Origin: Gymnodinialimonas phycosphaerae
GTDB lineage: Bacteria; Pseudomonadota; Alphaproteobacteria; Rhodobacterales; Rhodobacteraceae
Direction of reading: 5' to 3'
DNA length: 64,000 nt
NCBI RefSeq assembly: GCF_019195455.1
Contig: NZ_JAIMBW010000001.1
Location: 1,860,001 to 1,924,000 of the forward strand
Shown: positions 24,531 to 34,293 of the stretch, piece by piece
How positions within the stretch are numbered: position 1 is the first letter of the stretch
Layout of the letters: each line of letters starts with the position of its first letter
Made by a program: the position numbers and the translations under genes
The notes under the pieces: generated by a model
The model's input: only the letters and a program-made list of their open reading frames with translations
Database searches by the model: none
Told to the model about the DNA's origin: nothing

Positions 24531-25343
24531 TTACTGACCCCAGATATACACGGCCACGAAAAGAAACAGCCACACAACGTCCACGAAGTGCCAGTACCAG
24601 GCTGCCGCCTCGAACCCGATGTGCTTCTCGGCAGTGAAATGGCCCTTACGCACGCGCAGGTAGCAAATGAACAGGAAGATCGTTCCGATCACCACGTGGA
24701 AGCCGTGGAAGCCCGTTGCCATGAAGAAGGTGGAATAAAACTTGTCGCCATCCGGGCCACCGAACTGCCAGTGGTGGTGGGCGATCAGCTCGTAGTATTC
24801 GTAGGCCTGCAAGCCGGTAAAGAACAGGCCCAGAACGACAGCAATCAACAGACCGTTCGCCACATCCTTGCGCTCCCCGCCGTGGACCAGGGCATGGTGC
24901 GCCCAGGTTACGGCAAAGCCCGAGAGCAAAAGCACCAACGTGTTGATCAGCGGCAAGCCAAAGGGATCGACCTGATAGATTTCCGGCGCGACGTAGGCAG
25001 ATGCCTCATAGGTGTCCATCGGAAACAGGGCATGCTTGAAAAACGCCCAGAACCACGCCACGAAGAACATGACTTCGGACATGATGAACATGATGAACCC
25101 GTAGCGCAGGCCGATGCGCACGACTGGCGTGTGATCGCCCTCGCCGCTTTCGGCCACGACATCCGCCCACCAGGCGTACATGACGTAGAGGACCGCAACC
25201 AAACCTGCGAGAAACAACCACGGCGAGCCGGAGTGCATCCAATTCACGCCGCCAAATAGCATGGCGAACGCGCCCACTGCGCCCATCAAGGGCCAGATCG
25301 AGGGGGGTAGAATATGGTAGTCGTGGCGTTTGACGTGGGCCAT
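24531..25343 (-). CDS. ctaE: Cytochrome c oxidase subunit III
   Basis: A 270-residue protein with seven predicted membrane helices, the structure of subunit III of the aa3-type oxidase. It begins [19 protein letters not shown] and contains [20 protein letters not shown], with the conserved membrane Glu, plus the C-terminal [18 protein letters not shown]. It stabilises subunit I and aids proton uptake. It is the last structural gene in ctaC-ctaB-ctaG-ctaE; ctaD (subunit I) is not in the window. Confidence 0.97.
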   Translation of the reverse strand: MAHVKRHDYHILPPSIWPLMGAVGAFAMLFGGVNWMHSGSPWLFLAGLVAVLYVMYAWWADVVAESGEGDHTPVVRIGLRYGFIMFIMSEVMFFVAWFWAFFKHALFPMDTYEASAYVAPEIYQVDPFGLPLINTLVLLLSGFAVTWAHHALVHGGERKDVANGLLIAVVLGLFFTGLQAYEYYELIAHHHWQFGGPDGDKFYSTFFMATGFHGFHVVIGTIFLFICYLRVRKGHFTAEKHIGFEAAAWYWHFVDVVWLFLFVAVYIWGQ

Positions 25344-25362
25344 GGTGGTCTCCGGTCTGGTC

Positions 25363-25938
25363 TTAGTTCACGGCCTCAAGGGCGGCGTAGTCTTCGGGCA
25401 TGTCGGTCACGTGGAACGTGTACGACAGGGTGATGGCGGGCGTGTCGACGGTCTCGGGATCGTTCTGGATCTCGGGGTCGACGAAGAAAGTCACGGGCAT
25501 CTCGACCCGCTCGCCGGGTTGCAGCACCTGCATTTCAAAGCAGAAGCAGGCGATCTTAACGAAGTAACCGCCGGTATCGAACGGCGCAACGTTGAAGCTG
25601 GCGGTACCGGCGATGGGATGGTCGGTCGGGTTGTAGGCCTCATAAAAGGCCAGGCCCGTCTCACCGATGCGGATTTCGACGTGGGGCACCATGGGGCGGA
25701 ATTCCCACGGCATATCGCTCGCGGTAGAGGCGTCGAACCGGATGCGGATCACGTCGTCAAGGATCGTCTCGCTGCCGGCGTCGGCCTGCACGGTCGCGCC
25801 CCCGAAACCGGTCACGCGGCAGAACCAATCGTAGAACGGCACGGCTGCGGCCGTCATGGCCCCCATGAATACGACGACGCAAAGGGTCTGGAACACCGTC
25901 TTGGTCTTTGGGTCCATCTTCTTGCGTGTCTCGGTCAT
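25363..25938 (-). CDS. ctaG: Cytochrome c oxidase assembly protein CtaG (Cox11)
   Basis: A 191-residue copper chaperone for the CuB site of oxidase subunit I. One N-terminal helix (about residues 14-34) anchors it, and the periplasmic beta domain carries the copper-binding pair in IACFCFEMQ, plus YFVKI before it and [11 protein letters not shown] after it. The ATG at 25938 overlaps the small upstream gene by 4 nt. Longer frames from 26064 are not family-like. Confidence 0.95.
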   Translation of the reverse strand: MTETRKKMDPKTKTVFQTLCVVVFMGAMTAAAVPFYDWFCRVTGFGGATVQADAGSETILDDVIRIRFDASTASDMPWEFRPMVPHVEIRIGETGLAFYEAYNPTDHPIAGTASFNVAPFDTGGYFVKIACFCFEMQVLQPGERVEMPVTFFVDPEIQNDPETVDTPAITLSYTFHVTDMPEDYAALEAVN

Positions 25939-26141
25939 TCCACCGGCTCCGTGATCGGCAGTTGCGAGGCGCGGGGCGTGTGATCGTTGGCCTCCAACAG
26001 GCCGCCTTCGCGGACCTTGGCCACGGTCAAGCCGAAGACGATCGCGCAGAACCCCAACAGGCACAGTGCTGTGCCCACATTGCGGCCGAAACGGCGGGTG
26101 TGGATCTCGTGGGTTTCCGTCAGGCCTTTTGCATTTGCCAT
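25935..26141 (-). CDS. Small single-TM protein of the cytochrome oxidase operon
   Basis: A 68-residue protein with a basic N-terminus (TRRFGRNVG), one membrane helix (about residues 24-42, TALCLLGFCAIVFGLTVAKV) and a short tail. It is held by overlaps on both sides: its ATG shares 1 nt with the ctaB stop and its stop overlaps ctaG by 4 nt. Small proteins at this position are common in Rhodobacterales oxidase operons and are called CoxF-like or assembly proteins. The function is unproven, but tight coupling argues for a role in oxidase assembly. Confidence 0.8.
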   Translation of the reverse strand: MANAKGLTETHEIHTRRFGRNVGTALCLLGFCAIVFGLTVAKVREGGLLEANDHTPRASQLPITEPVE

Positions 26142-27070
26142 CAGATCAGCCTCCAGATTGCATCAAGCAGCAAAGCGCCGAAGTGCAGGAACAGGTACAG
26201 AAGCGAGAACTTGAAGACGCGTTTCTCGACGGCATAACCATCGGCTTCGGCCATCGTTTCATCCCGGCGCCAGATGTCCCAGGCACCCTTCAGGAAGATC
26301 GCGTTCAGGACCACGGCGGCCACCAGATAGACCGGCCCCGCGACGTCGGTAAAAACCAGGCCCAGGGCCACGGGCGCCAGAAGCACCGTGTAAATCAGGA
26401 TCTGCTTGCGGGTCTCCGTCCGGCCGTGGGTCACGGTCAGCATCGGCACGCCTGCGTTGTTGTAGTCTTTCTTCAAAAACAGCGCCAACGCCCAGAAGTG
26501 GGGCGGCGTCCACATGAAGATCAGCCCGAACATCAGGACTGAGGCCAGCGACACATCGCCCGTCACCGCCGCCCATCCGATCATCGGAGGGAAAGAGCCC
26601 GCCGCGCCGCCGATAACGATATTCCATGGTGTGGCGCGCTTGAGCCACATGGAGTAGATCACCGCGTAGAAGAAGATGGTGAACGCCAAGAGACCCGCCG
26701 CAAACCAGTTGGTCGCAAGACCCAACATCGCCACGGAAATCACGCTCAACCACATACCCAGCGTCAGCGCCTCGCCAGCCGGGACCTTGCCAGCAGGCAC
26801 GGGACGCTTGGCGGTGCGCTTCATCACGGCATCGATATCAGCGTCATACCACATGTTCAGCGCACCCGAGGCCCCTGCCCCCAGCGCAATGAACAAGATA
26901 GCAGTGAAGCCGATCATCGGAGAGACGCCGCCCGGCGCGACAAGGATGCCGACCAAAGCCGTGAAAACAACCAACGACATCACGCGCGGCTTGAGCAGCG
27001 CGAAATAGTCGCCAAACCCCGCGTCGTGGTCGCGGGGCTCGGTCGTGGATTGTGCGGTAAAATCGCTCAT
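26141..27070 (-). CDS. ctaB: Protohaem IX farnesyltransferase (haem O synthase)
   Basis: A 309-residue UbiA-family membrane prenyltransferase that adds farnesyl to haem b, the first step to haem a. The Asp-rich prenyl-binding motif NMWYDADIDAVMKRT (about residues 72-86) and the KRATPWNIVIGGAAGSFPPM segment are diagnostic, with about nine membrane helices. It lies 9 nt after ctaC and overlaps the small oxidase gene by 1 nt. Confidence 0.97.
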   Translation of the reverse strand: MSDFTAQSTTEPRDHDAGFGDYFALLKPRVMSLVVFTALVGILVAPGGVSPMIGFTAILFIALGAGASGALNMWYDADIDAVMKRTAKRPVPAGKVPAGEALTLGMWLSVISVAMLGLATNWFAAGLLAFTIFFYAVIYSMWLKRATPWNIVIGGAAGSFPPMIGWAAVTGDVSLASVLMFGLIFMWTPPHFWALALFLKKDYNNAGVPMLTVTHGRTETRKQILIYTVLLAPVALGLVFTDVAGPVYLVAAVVLNAIFLKGAWDIWRRDETMAEADGYAVEKRVFKFSLLYLFLHFGALLLDAIWRLI

Positions 27071-27079
27071 CGCTTTGCG

Positions 27080-27970
27080 TTACTCCGCGGCTGCAAGCTC
27101 AAGATACTGAGGCGCACGCGCGCCATCGAGGGAGGCGAACTCGGCCGCTTCACCGGCCAGCCATGCCTCATATTCCTCGGGCGTCACGGCGAAGACCGTG
27201 ATCGGCATATAGGCATGGGATGCGCCGCACAGTTCAGAGCATTGACCGAAATAGATGCCTTCCTCGCCGGGGTTCACCTCGAAGTGCAACTCGGCCAAGC
27301 GGCCGGGCACACCGTCCTGCTTCACGCCGAACGCCGGGATCGTCCACGAGTGGATCACATCCGCAGCGGTGACCTGCACCACGACCGTCTGGCCCGTGGG
27401 CACGACAACGGCGGTGTCGGTGGCCAGCAGGTATTCGTCGCGAGAATAGCCGTAGTCCGTCAATTCATCTTCTGCCAGCATGAAGCTGTCGTAGGAGATG
27501 CCTTCCTCAGGATACTCATAGCCCCAGTACCACTGGTAGCCGGTCGCCTTCACGATCACATCGGCATCGGGAATCGTTTGCTGGCGGAACAAAACCGGAA
27601 GGGAGAACGCGCCAATACCCACAAGGATGATCAGCGGGACGATCGTCCAAGCCACCTCGATCCGGGTGTTATGAGTGAACGTCGCAGGCTCCGGGTTTGC
27701 CTTGGCGTTATGCTTGATGAAGGCGTAGGCCATCAAAGCGGCCACGAAAAGCGTGATCAGCGTTGCGATCGTGTGCAGGCCGAAGTCCAGCGCTTGCAGG
27801 TCCAGCGCCCCATTGGTGGCGGCGGGCTGGAAGTCGATCCCACCCGGGATCGGCGCACCGATGATCTCAAGCCCATCGCGCATGCCAACGGTCTGTGCCG
27901 TCACCATCGTCGTGGTGGAGGTTGCGCCAATTGCGGCCATGAGGCCGCCGAGCATCTTGCGAAGTGCCAT
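27080..27970 (-). CDS. ctaC: Cytochrome c oxidase subunit II
   Basis: A 296-residue protein with a signal peptide, two membrane helices and a periplasmic cupredoxin domain that takes electrons from cytochrome c. The CuA ligands are all present: His in DVIHSW, and Cys244, Cys248, His252 and Met255 in CSELCGASHAYM; the electron-entry aromatic patch YQWYWGYEYP is intact. The ATG at 27970 gives MALRKMLGGLMAAIGA. It heads the operon and is divergent from tldD, with the promoter in the 208-nt gap. Confidence 0.97.
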   Translation of the reverse strand: MALRKMLGGLMAAIGATSTTTMVTAQTVGMRDGLEIIGAPIPGGIDFQPAATNGALDLQALDFGLHTIATLITLFVAALMAYAFIKHNAKANPEPATFTHNTRIEVAWTIVPLIILVGIGAFSLPVLFRQQTIPDADVIVKATGYQWYWGYEYPEEGISYDSFMLAEDELTDYGYSRDEYLLATDTAVVVPTGQTVVVQVTAADVIHSWTIPAFGVKQDGVPGRLAELHFEVNPGEEGIYFGQCSELCGASHAYMPITVFAVTPEEYEAWLAGEAAEFASLDGARAPQYLELAAAE

Positions 27971-28178
27971 GTGGTCTGTCCTGTTGTCCGTCCGGTCGTC
28001 TGCCCTGATGCTATCGCATCCCGGGCGCAGACCCATCTTCTGTTCACGCTGTGCCAGACCATATAGCGTGCTTGTACACAAGGCAGTGGCCTAAATTGTC
28101 TCACCCAAAGGGCGAGACGGGGTGTCGCACCCGGCGGGAAAAAGACTATGTAAAGAGCGAACCGCAGGAGCCTTGCCA

Positions 28179-29603
28179 ATGTCCGACACCCCCGCCTTCC
28201 GCCCATTTGAGACCCACCTTGATGAGGCAAGCGCCCTGCGCGTGCTGCGTGCTGCCACCGATGGCGCCGATGATGGCGAGCTGTTTTTGGAGCGTCGCCG
28301 CTCGGAAGTGCTGGTCTTCGACGATGGCCGTGTGAAGAACGCCAGCTATGACGCGGCGCAGGGTTTTGGCCTGAGGGCGGTAAAGGGCGAAGTGGCCGGC
28401 TACGCCCATTCCACCGAGATTTCCGAGGCCGCGCTGCTGCGCGCCGCCGAGACGGCACGGCTTGCCGTGGGCGATGGCGGCGGCACGCTGGCCGATGCGC
28501 CGCGCGGCACGAATGAGAAGCTCTATACCGACGATAACCCCATGGCGGGCGCCGAATTCGGCGTGAAACTTGACACCCTGGCCGAGATCGACGCCTTCGC
28601 ACGGGCCTTGGATAGCCGTGTCGTGCAGGTCAGTGCCTCCATGTCGGCCAGTCTTCAGGAGGTCGTGATCCTACGCCCTGAAGGTGGCAGCGTCAGCGAT
28701 GTGCGCCCGATGGTGCGGCTGAACGTCTCGGTAATCGTGGAGGAAAACGGCCGACGCGAATCCGGCTCGGCGGGGGGTGGCGGACGCGTGGGGCTGACCG
28801 GCCTGATGGCGCGGGATCATTGGGAACGCGTCGCCCGCGAGGCGTTGCGCGTGGCCGTCGTGAACCTGTCCGCAGAGCCCGCGCCGGCGGGTGTCATGGA
28901 TGTGGCTTTGGGCAACGGCTGGCCCGGCATCCTTCTGCACGAGGCCATCGGCCACGGGCTGGAGGGCGACTTCAACCGCAAGAAGCAAAGCGCGTTCGCC
29001 GGGCTGATGGGACAGCGGATCGCGTCGAAAGGCGTGACGGTGCTGGACGATGGTACGATCCCCGATCGGCGCGGCTCGATCAACGTGGATGACGAGGGCA
29101 CGCCTTCGGAAGCCACAACCTTGATCGAGGATGGCGTGCTGGTGGGCTACATGCAGGACCGCCAATCCGCCCGCCTGATGGGCGTGGCCGCCACCGGGAA
29201 CGGGCGGCGCGAAAGCTACGCCCATGCGCCGATGACCCGGATGACCAACACCTACATGTTGGGCGGTGACGTGGCGCCGGGTGACATCGTGGCGGACGTG
29301 AAGGACGGCATATACGCCGTGGGCTTTGGCGGCGGCCAGGTGGATATCACCAACGGCAAGTTCGTGTTCTCCTGCACCGAGGCCTACCGCGTGAAGAACG
29401 GTGTCGTAGGCGCTCCGGTGAAGGGTGCGACCCTGATCGGAGACGGCGCCACCGCGCTGCAACAAATCCGCGCAATCGGCAACGACATGGCGCTGGATCC
29501 GGGCATGGGCAATTGCGGCAAGCAGGGCCAGTGGGTACCTGTGGGCGTAGGCCAGCCGACGCTTCTGATCGGCGGATTGACCGTGGGTGGCTCTGCTGCC
29601 TGA
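28179..29603 (+). CDS. tldD: Metalloprotease TldD
   Basis: A 474-residue subunit of the TldD/TldE zinc protease, which degrades unfolded peptides and can process microcins. The catalytic HEAIGHGLEGD motif (HExxxH) lies at about residue 257, and the family C-terminus GGLTVGGSA is complete. The ATG at 28179 is preceded by GCAGGAG; the longer frame upstream is not family-like. It is divergent from ctaC. The partner tldE/pmbA is not in the window. Confidence 0.96.
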   Translation: MSDTPAFRPFETHLDEASALRVLRAATDGADDGELFLERRRSEVLVFDDGRVKNASYDAAQGFGLRAVKGEVAGYAHSTEISEAALLRAAETARLAVGDGGGTLADAPRGTNEKLYTDDNPMAGAEFGVKLDTLAEIDAFARALDSRVVQVSASMSASLQEVVILRPEGGSVSDVRPMVRLNVSVIVEENGRRESGSAGGGGRVGLTGLMARDHWERVAREALRVAVVNLSAEPAPAGVMDVALGNGWPGILLHEAIGHGLEGDFNRKKQSAFAGLMGQRIASKGVTVLDDGTIPDRRGSINVDDEGTPSEATTLIEDGVLVGYMQDRQSARLMGVAATGNGRRESYAHAPMTRMTNTYMLGGDVAPGDIVADVKDGIYAVGFGGGQVDITNGKFVFSCTEAYRVKNGVVGAPVKGATLIGDGATALQQIRAIGNDMALDPGMGNCGKQGQWVPVGVGQPTLLIGGLTVGGSAA

Positions 29604-29699
29604 GGCCCAAGGTTGGGGCGCGGATCGTTGCGATTGAACGGTTTGTCCCCCGATTGCCTAAAACTTTCCGCAAAGACTCCGCGCCTTGGCCCGGGTTCG

Positions 29700-29714
29700 T
29701 TAAGGTTTCATTAA
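29700..29714 (+). promoter_or_regulatory. CtrA binding site upstream of dprA
   Basis: TTAAGGTTTCATTAA is a perfect match to the full CtrA consensus TTAA-N7-TTAA, 23 nt before the dprA start codon. In Rhodobacter capsulatus, the competence-type genes needed to receive DNA from gene transfer agents, including dprA, depend on CtrA. The position suggests it overlaps the promoter; activation or repression cannot be read from the sequence. Confidence 0.75.
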
Positions 29715-29737
29715 CCCATCCGCGCAAAGCCTAAGGG

Positions 29738-30949
29738 ATGTGGACTTCAACCGATTCTCCGATGGCCGGCCAATGGGCCGAGACGCAGCAGCCGACCGAC
29801 TGGTTGGACGCCGCGTTTCATGACGCGCCCGTCGCCTACACGCCGCCGCCCGCCCAAGGCGATGATGACCGCCTGCTGCGCCTGCGCCTGATCCGGTCCC
29901 GCCGGGTCGGCCCCGCGACCTATTTGCGCCTGTTGGCCGAGCATGGCAGCGCCGCCGCGGCGTTGGAGGCCTTGCCCGACGTCGCCGCCGCAGCTGGCGT
30001 CCAGAAGTATGAGGTCTGCCCCGAACCTGTTGTCCTGGCAGAACTGCGTGCCGCCGCCCGCGTTGGAGCGCGAATGATCTGTCTGGGCGACCCCGAGTAT
30101 CCCGCCACGCTTGCCGAAATCACCGACGCGCCGCCCGTCATTTGGACCATTGGCCGCACCAGCCTGATGGCGCGTCCCTGCGTGGCGCTGGTCGGAACGC
30201 GCAATGCGTCCAGTCTTGGTGCACGCATGACACGGAAACTGGCGGCGGAACTGGGCGAGGCCGGGTTCACCGTCGTGTCGGGTCTTGCGCGCGGGATCGA
30301 TGCGATTGCCCATGGCAAAAGTCTTGAGACCGGCACCATCGCCGTAATGGCAGGGGGCGTTGACGTCGTCTATCCAACGGAGAACGCCGAGATCGCCGCC
30401 CAGATCGCCGAGACCGGCCTGCGGCTGTCGGAACAGCCCTTCGGCCTGCAACCGCAAGCGCGCCACTTCCCGCGTCGCAACCGTATCGTCTCGGGCCTGG
30501 CCCAAGGGGTCATCGTGGTTGAAGCCGCCGCGCGTTCGGGCTCGTTGATCACCGCGCGCTGCGCGGCCGATCAGGGACGCGAGGTCATGGCCGTGCCGGG
30601 GCACCCGATGGACAGCCGGGCGTCGGGCGCCAACATCCTGCTGCGGGACGGGGCGACGCTGGTTCGGGGCGTGGACGATGTGATCGAAGCGCTTGGCCAT
30701 CCGCCTCAGCCCGCGAATTCGGCCTCGGCCATGGCGCAAGACCTCCAACGCCCTGCTGCCCCTGTCGGCAAGCAGGATGGAGGTCTTGAGGCACGGATCC
30801 TCGCGCACCTTGGCCCCTCGCCGGTAGCCGAGGATCAAATGATCCGCGATCTGGACGCCAGCCCGCGCGACATGGCGCAGGCACTGGCGGTTCTTGAAAT
30901 GGCGGGGCGTGTGACGCGTTCTGCCGGGGGCATGGTCAGCGCCGGTTAG
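29738..30949 (+). CDS. dprA: DNA-processing protein DprA
   Basis: A 403-residue protein that binds incoming single-stranded DNA and loads RecA during natural transformation and gene-transfer-agent uptake. The Rossmann-like core is clear: VALVGTRNASSLG, VVSGLARGIDAIAH, VMAGGVDVVYP, RHFPRRNRIVSGLA and VMAVPGHP. The C-terminal winged helix (about 345-403, LEARILAHLGPSPVAEDQMI) is present. Upstream lies a perfect CtrA site. In most relatives topA follows directly; here a minus-strand gene of unknown function lies between them. Confidence 0.96.
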   Translation: MWTSTDSPMAGQWAETQQPTDWLDAAFHDAPVAYTPPPAQGDDDRLLRLRLIRSRRVGPATYLRLLAEHGSAAAALEALPDVAAAAGVQKYEVCPEPVVLAELRAAARVGARMICLGDPEYPATLAEITDAPPVIWTIGRTSLMARPCVALVGTRNASSLGARMTRKLAAELGEAGFTVVSGLARGIDAIAHGKSLETGTIAVMAGGVDVVYPTENAEIAAQIAETGLRLSEQPFGLQPQARHFPRRNRIVSGLAQGVIVVEAAARSGSLITARCAADQGREVMAVPGHPMDSRASGANILLRDGATLVRGVDDVIEALGHPPQPANSASAMAQDLQRPAAPVGKQDGGLEARILAHLGPSPVAEDQMIRDLDASPRDMAQALAVLEMAGRVTRSAGGMVSAG

Positions 30950-31383
30950 CAGCCTTGCTCGCGCAAGAGCGTTCCGAAGGCGTCACACCGGTCGCCGTAC
31001 CACCACGCATCGCTCGACCCCAATGCGCATTGCACCACCTGCCAATGGCCATTGTGCCGCACGAAGAATGCTTCGAATCTCGGGCCATCAATCTCGAAGT
31101 GATCTACATTTCGCCACTGGACCATCGGCGTGTCCGACAAATCAATTTCCGCGCCACCGGGGCGCTGTGCAATCAGGCGCGCAAAGGCCACGTCGCCATC
31201 GACGCTGATCTCCAGCACGCGAAACACAAGGGGGGCGCCCAGGTCATAGGCAGCAAGGGGGCGCAAGGTATCCAGCAATTCCCGCCGCAGGTCAGAACCG
31301 GGTCCAGGCTCGAACGGCGTGGCTTGGACGACGGCCGCGAAACCAAGGAAAAGCCCCAAAGTTATCCCCCGGAAAAAACGCAT
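30946..31383 (-). CDS. Secreted protein of unknown function
   Basis: About 145 residues with a signal peptide ending at VQA-TP. The mature part has three or four cysteines near the C-terminus (VVQCALG, YGDRCDAF, EQGC) that could form disulfides. A strong AGGAGG lies upstream; its spacing favours the second of two tandem ATGs (31383). The last 4 nt overlap the end of dprA tail-to-tail. I do not recognise the family. Confidence 0.7.
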   Translation of the reverse strand: MRFFRGITLGLFLGFAAVVQATPFEPGPGSDLRRELLDTLRPLAAYDLGAPLVFRVLEISVDGDVAFARLIAQRPGGAEIDLSDTPMVQWRNVDHFEIDGPRFEAFFVRHNGHWQVVQCALGSSDAWWYGDRCDAFGTLLREQGC

Positions 31384-31500
31384 CATTTACCTCCTTGAGC
31401 CACCATCCCTTACTACCCGGTCGCGCACTGCATTGACATCCCACCCCAAGGGCCCACATGTTCCGCCGCCAGTTCCACTCCGTTTGAAAGTGATCAAAAC

Positions 31501-34224
31501 ATGCCCGTTGTTGTTGTCGAATCCCCGGCCAAGGCCAAGACAATCAACAAATATTTGGGCAGTGATTACACGGTTCTGGCCTCTTACGGACACGTTCGTG
31601 ACCTGCCCTCCAAGGACGGTTCGGTGGATACCGATGACGGCTTCGAGATGAAGTGGGAGATCGGAAGTGATTCCAAAAAGCACGTCAAAGCCATCGTCGA
31701 CGCCCTGAAAGAAGACAACGCCCTGATCCTCGCGACCGACCCCGACCGAGAGGGCGAGGCGATTTCCTGGCACCTGCAAGAGGCGCTGACCTCGCGCAAA
31801 GCGATCAAGAAGGACACGCCCGTCAGCCGCGTGACCTTCAACGCCATCACAAAGGACGCCGTGACCAAGGCCATGGCCGAGCCGCGCCAGGTCGATATGG
31901 AGTTGGTGGAGGCCTACCTGGCGCGCCGCGCGCTGGATTACCTGGTGGGCTTCAATCTGTCCCCCGTGCTGTGGCGCAAGTTGCCCGGCGCGAAGTCGGC
32001 GGGCCGTGTGCAGTCCGTGTGCCTGCGCCTGGTGGTCGAACGGGAGATGGAGATCGAGGCGTTTCGCCCCCGTGAATACTGGTCGGTCCGCGCCGTGTTG
32101 GAGACCCCCCGTGGGCAGTCCATCGAGGCGCGCCTAACGGTTCTGGGCGGCAAGAAGCTGGACCGCTATGATCTGCCCTCGGCCGCCGAGGCGGGCCTTG
32201 CCGTGCAGGCGGTGTCGTCGCGCAAGTTGAAGGTGGCGGATGTCGATGCAAAACCCGCCAATCGCAACCCCTCGCCGCCGTTCATGACATCGACATTGCA
32301 GCAAGAGGCCTCGCGCAAGTTGGGGATGGGCGCGAAACAGGCGATGTCCACGGCGCAGCGCCTCTATGAGGCGGGCCACATCACCTACATGCGGACCGAT
32401 GGCATCGACATGGCGCCCGAGGCCGTGGCCGACGCGCGCGGGGCGATCAAGGACCGCTACGGCGACGACTACGTGCCCGCCAACCCACGGATCTACAAGA
32501 ACAAAGCCAAGAACGCGCAGGAGGCCCACGAATGTGTGCGCCCCACGGATATGTCCAAAGCGGCGGCGGATCTGAAGCTGACCGAGGACGATCAGCGAAA
32601 GCTCTATGACCTGATCTGGAAGCGCACGATTGCGAGCCAGATGGAGGCCGCGCGGCTGGAACGGACGACGGTGACGATTGCGTCGGACGACCGCGAGGTA
32701 GAGTTGCGCGCGACAGGCCAGGTGATGCTCTTTGACGGCTTCCTCAAGGTCTATGAGGAAGGGCGCGATGACGCCCCGCTGTCGGGCGGCGACGACGAAG
32801 ACGGCAAGCGCTTGCCCCAAGTTCATGCGGGCGATGCGTTGAAGCCCTCCGCGCAAGCGCTGGCGGCGGATTACGCAAAATACTCCGGCGCGGCCGATGA
32901 CGTCGTGGAGGACGATCCCACCCCAAGCGGCGATGTGCGCCGCTCCAAAGGCGCGATCCTTGCGGCGTCGGGCGCCGTTCTGGGACAGCAGCACCACACC
33001 GCCCCCCCGCCCCGCTATACCGAGGCGACACTGGTCAAACGGATGGAAGAACTGGGCATCGGACGCCCCTCCACCTATGCCTCAATCATGGATACGATCC
33101 AGAACCGGGGCTACGTGGTCAAGGACAAGGGCCGCCTGATCCCCGAGGACAAGGGCCGTCTGGTCACAGTGTTTTTGTCCAATTATTTCAATCGCTACGT
33201 CCAGTATGACTTCACCGCCGACCTCGAACAGCAGCTTGATGAGGTCAGCGCCGGTGACCGCCCCTACAAGGAAGTGCTGGACCGGTTCTGGAGGGATTTC
33301 CGCGCCGCCATCGATGAGACGTCCGAGCTGCGCATCACCGAAGTGCTGGATAAGATCAACGAGGTGCTGGAGCCACACCTGTTCCCCGATCCCGGCGACG
33401 GAACCGACCCGCGCCTATGCCCCAACTGCGGCAAGGGGCGCCTGTCGATGCGCACCGCGCGGTCGGGCGGTGCGTTCATCGGCTGCTCGGCCTACCCCGA
33501 GTGTCGCTATACCCGCCCCTTCGGCCCCCCTGATCCGGAGGCCGAGGCCTCGGCGATTCCGCCCGATGGCAAGTTGTTGGGCGAGGATGCGGGCGACGAG
33601 ATCCGTATTTTCAAGGGCCGCTTTGGCCCCTACGTCCAGCGTGGTAAGGTAACGGAAGAGAACAAGAAACCCCCGCGCCAGTCGGTTCCAAAGGATTGGC
33701 CGCCCGAGGAGTTGGACATGGAGCGCGCGTTGATGTTGCTGTCGCTGCCGCGCCAGATCGGCCCGCACCCCGAGGACGGGGTCATGGTCTGGTCCAACAT
33801 CGGGCGATATGGGCCTTACATCAAGCACGCGGAAAGCACCTCGGACCGGGGCGGCACGAACGCGAACCTCGACAGTCTTGATGAGGTGTTCACCGTCGGC
33901 ATGAACCGTGCGGTGCAGCTTCTGGCTGAAAAGGTCGCGTCGCGGGGCGGGCGCGGTCAGGCCGCCAAACCCCTGCGCGAGTTGGGTGAGCATCCCGACG
34001 CGGGCGGGCCGGTCAGCGTGATGAAGGGCAAGTACGGCCCATACGTGAAATGGGACAAGATCAACGCCACCATCCCCGACACGATCGAGCCGGACGCGAT
34101 CACCATCGATCAAGCCGTCGAACTGATTGCAGAGCGCGCCGCGAAGTCGGGCAAGAAAAAACCTGCCGCCAAGAAGAAACCGGCGGCGAAAAAGAAGCCT
34201 GCCGCGAAAAAGAAAGCGGAGTAA
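31501..34224 (+). CDS. topA: DNA topoisomerase I
   Basis: A 907-residue type IA topoisomerase that relaxes negative supercoils. The Toprim domain opens PVVVVESPAKAKTINKYLG-like and holds LATDPDREGEAISWH (acidic triad); the active-site Tyr is in GHITYMRTDG (about residue 299). The C-terminus has one four-cysteine zinc finger (CPNCGKG...CSAYPEC, about 640-665), followed by three topo_C_ZnRpt-like FGPYV/YGPYI repeats. It ends in a lysine/alanine tail of repeated KKPAAK units (about 880-907) for DNA binding. Length and domain order are normal for alphaproteobacteria. Confidence 0.98.
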   Translation: MPVVVVESPAKAKTINKYLGSDYTVLASYGHVRDLPSKDGSVDTDDGFEMKWEIGSDSKKHVKAIVDALKEDNALILATDPDREGEAISWHLQEALTSRKAIKKDTPVSRVTFNAITKDAVTKAMAEPRQVDMELVEAYLARRALDYLVGFNLSPVLWRKLPGAKSAGRVQSVCLRLVVEREMEIEAFRPREYWSVRAVLETPRGQSIEARLTVLGGKKLDRYDLPSAAEAGLAVQAVSSRKLKVADVDAKPANRNPSPPFMTSTLQQEASRKLGMGAKQAMSTAQRLYEAGHITYMRTDGIDMAPEAVADARGAIKDRYGDDYVPANPRIYKNKAKNAQEAHECVRPTDMSKAAADLKLTEDDQRKLYDLIWKRTIASQMEAARLERTTVTIASDDREVELRATGQVMLFDGFLKVYEEGRDDAPLSGGDDEDGKRLPQVHAGDALKPSAQALAADYAKYSGAADDVVEDDPTPSGDVRRSKGAILAASGAVLGQQHHTAPPPRYTEATLVKRMEELGIGRPSTYASIMDTIQNRGYVVKDKGRLIPEDKGRLVTVFLSNYFNRYVQYDFTADLEQQLDEVSAGDRPYKEVLDRFWRDFRAAIDETSELRITEVLDKINEVLEPHLFPDPGDGTDPRLCPNCGKGRLSMRTARSGGAFIGCSAYPECRYTRPFGPPDPEAEASAIPPDGKLLGEDAGDEIRIFKGRFGPYVQRGKVTEENKKPPRQSVPKDWPPEELDMERALMLLSLPRQIGPHPEDGVMVWSNIGRYGPYIKHAESTSDRGGTNANLDSLDEVFTVGMNRAVQLLAEKVASRGGRGQAAKPLRELGEHPDAGGPVSVMKGKYGPYVKWDKINATIPDTIEPDAITIDQAVELIAERAAKSGKKKPAAKKKPAAKKKPAAKKKAE

Positions 34225-34293
34225 CGCGCGCGGCGGGTGGATTTCGGGCCGCCAAGCCTTGATCTTCCCGCCCCTGCGCCCGACATCCACGTC

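Noticed and set aside
31387..31500. LexA site before topA
   Set aside because: No GTTC-N7-GTTC or GAAC-N7-GAAC match in the region.
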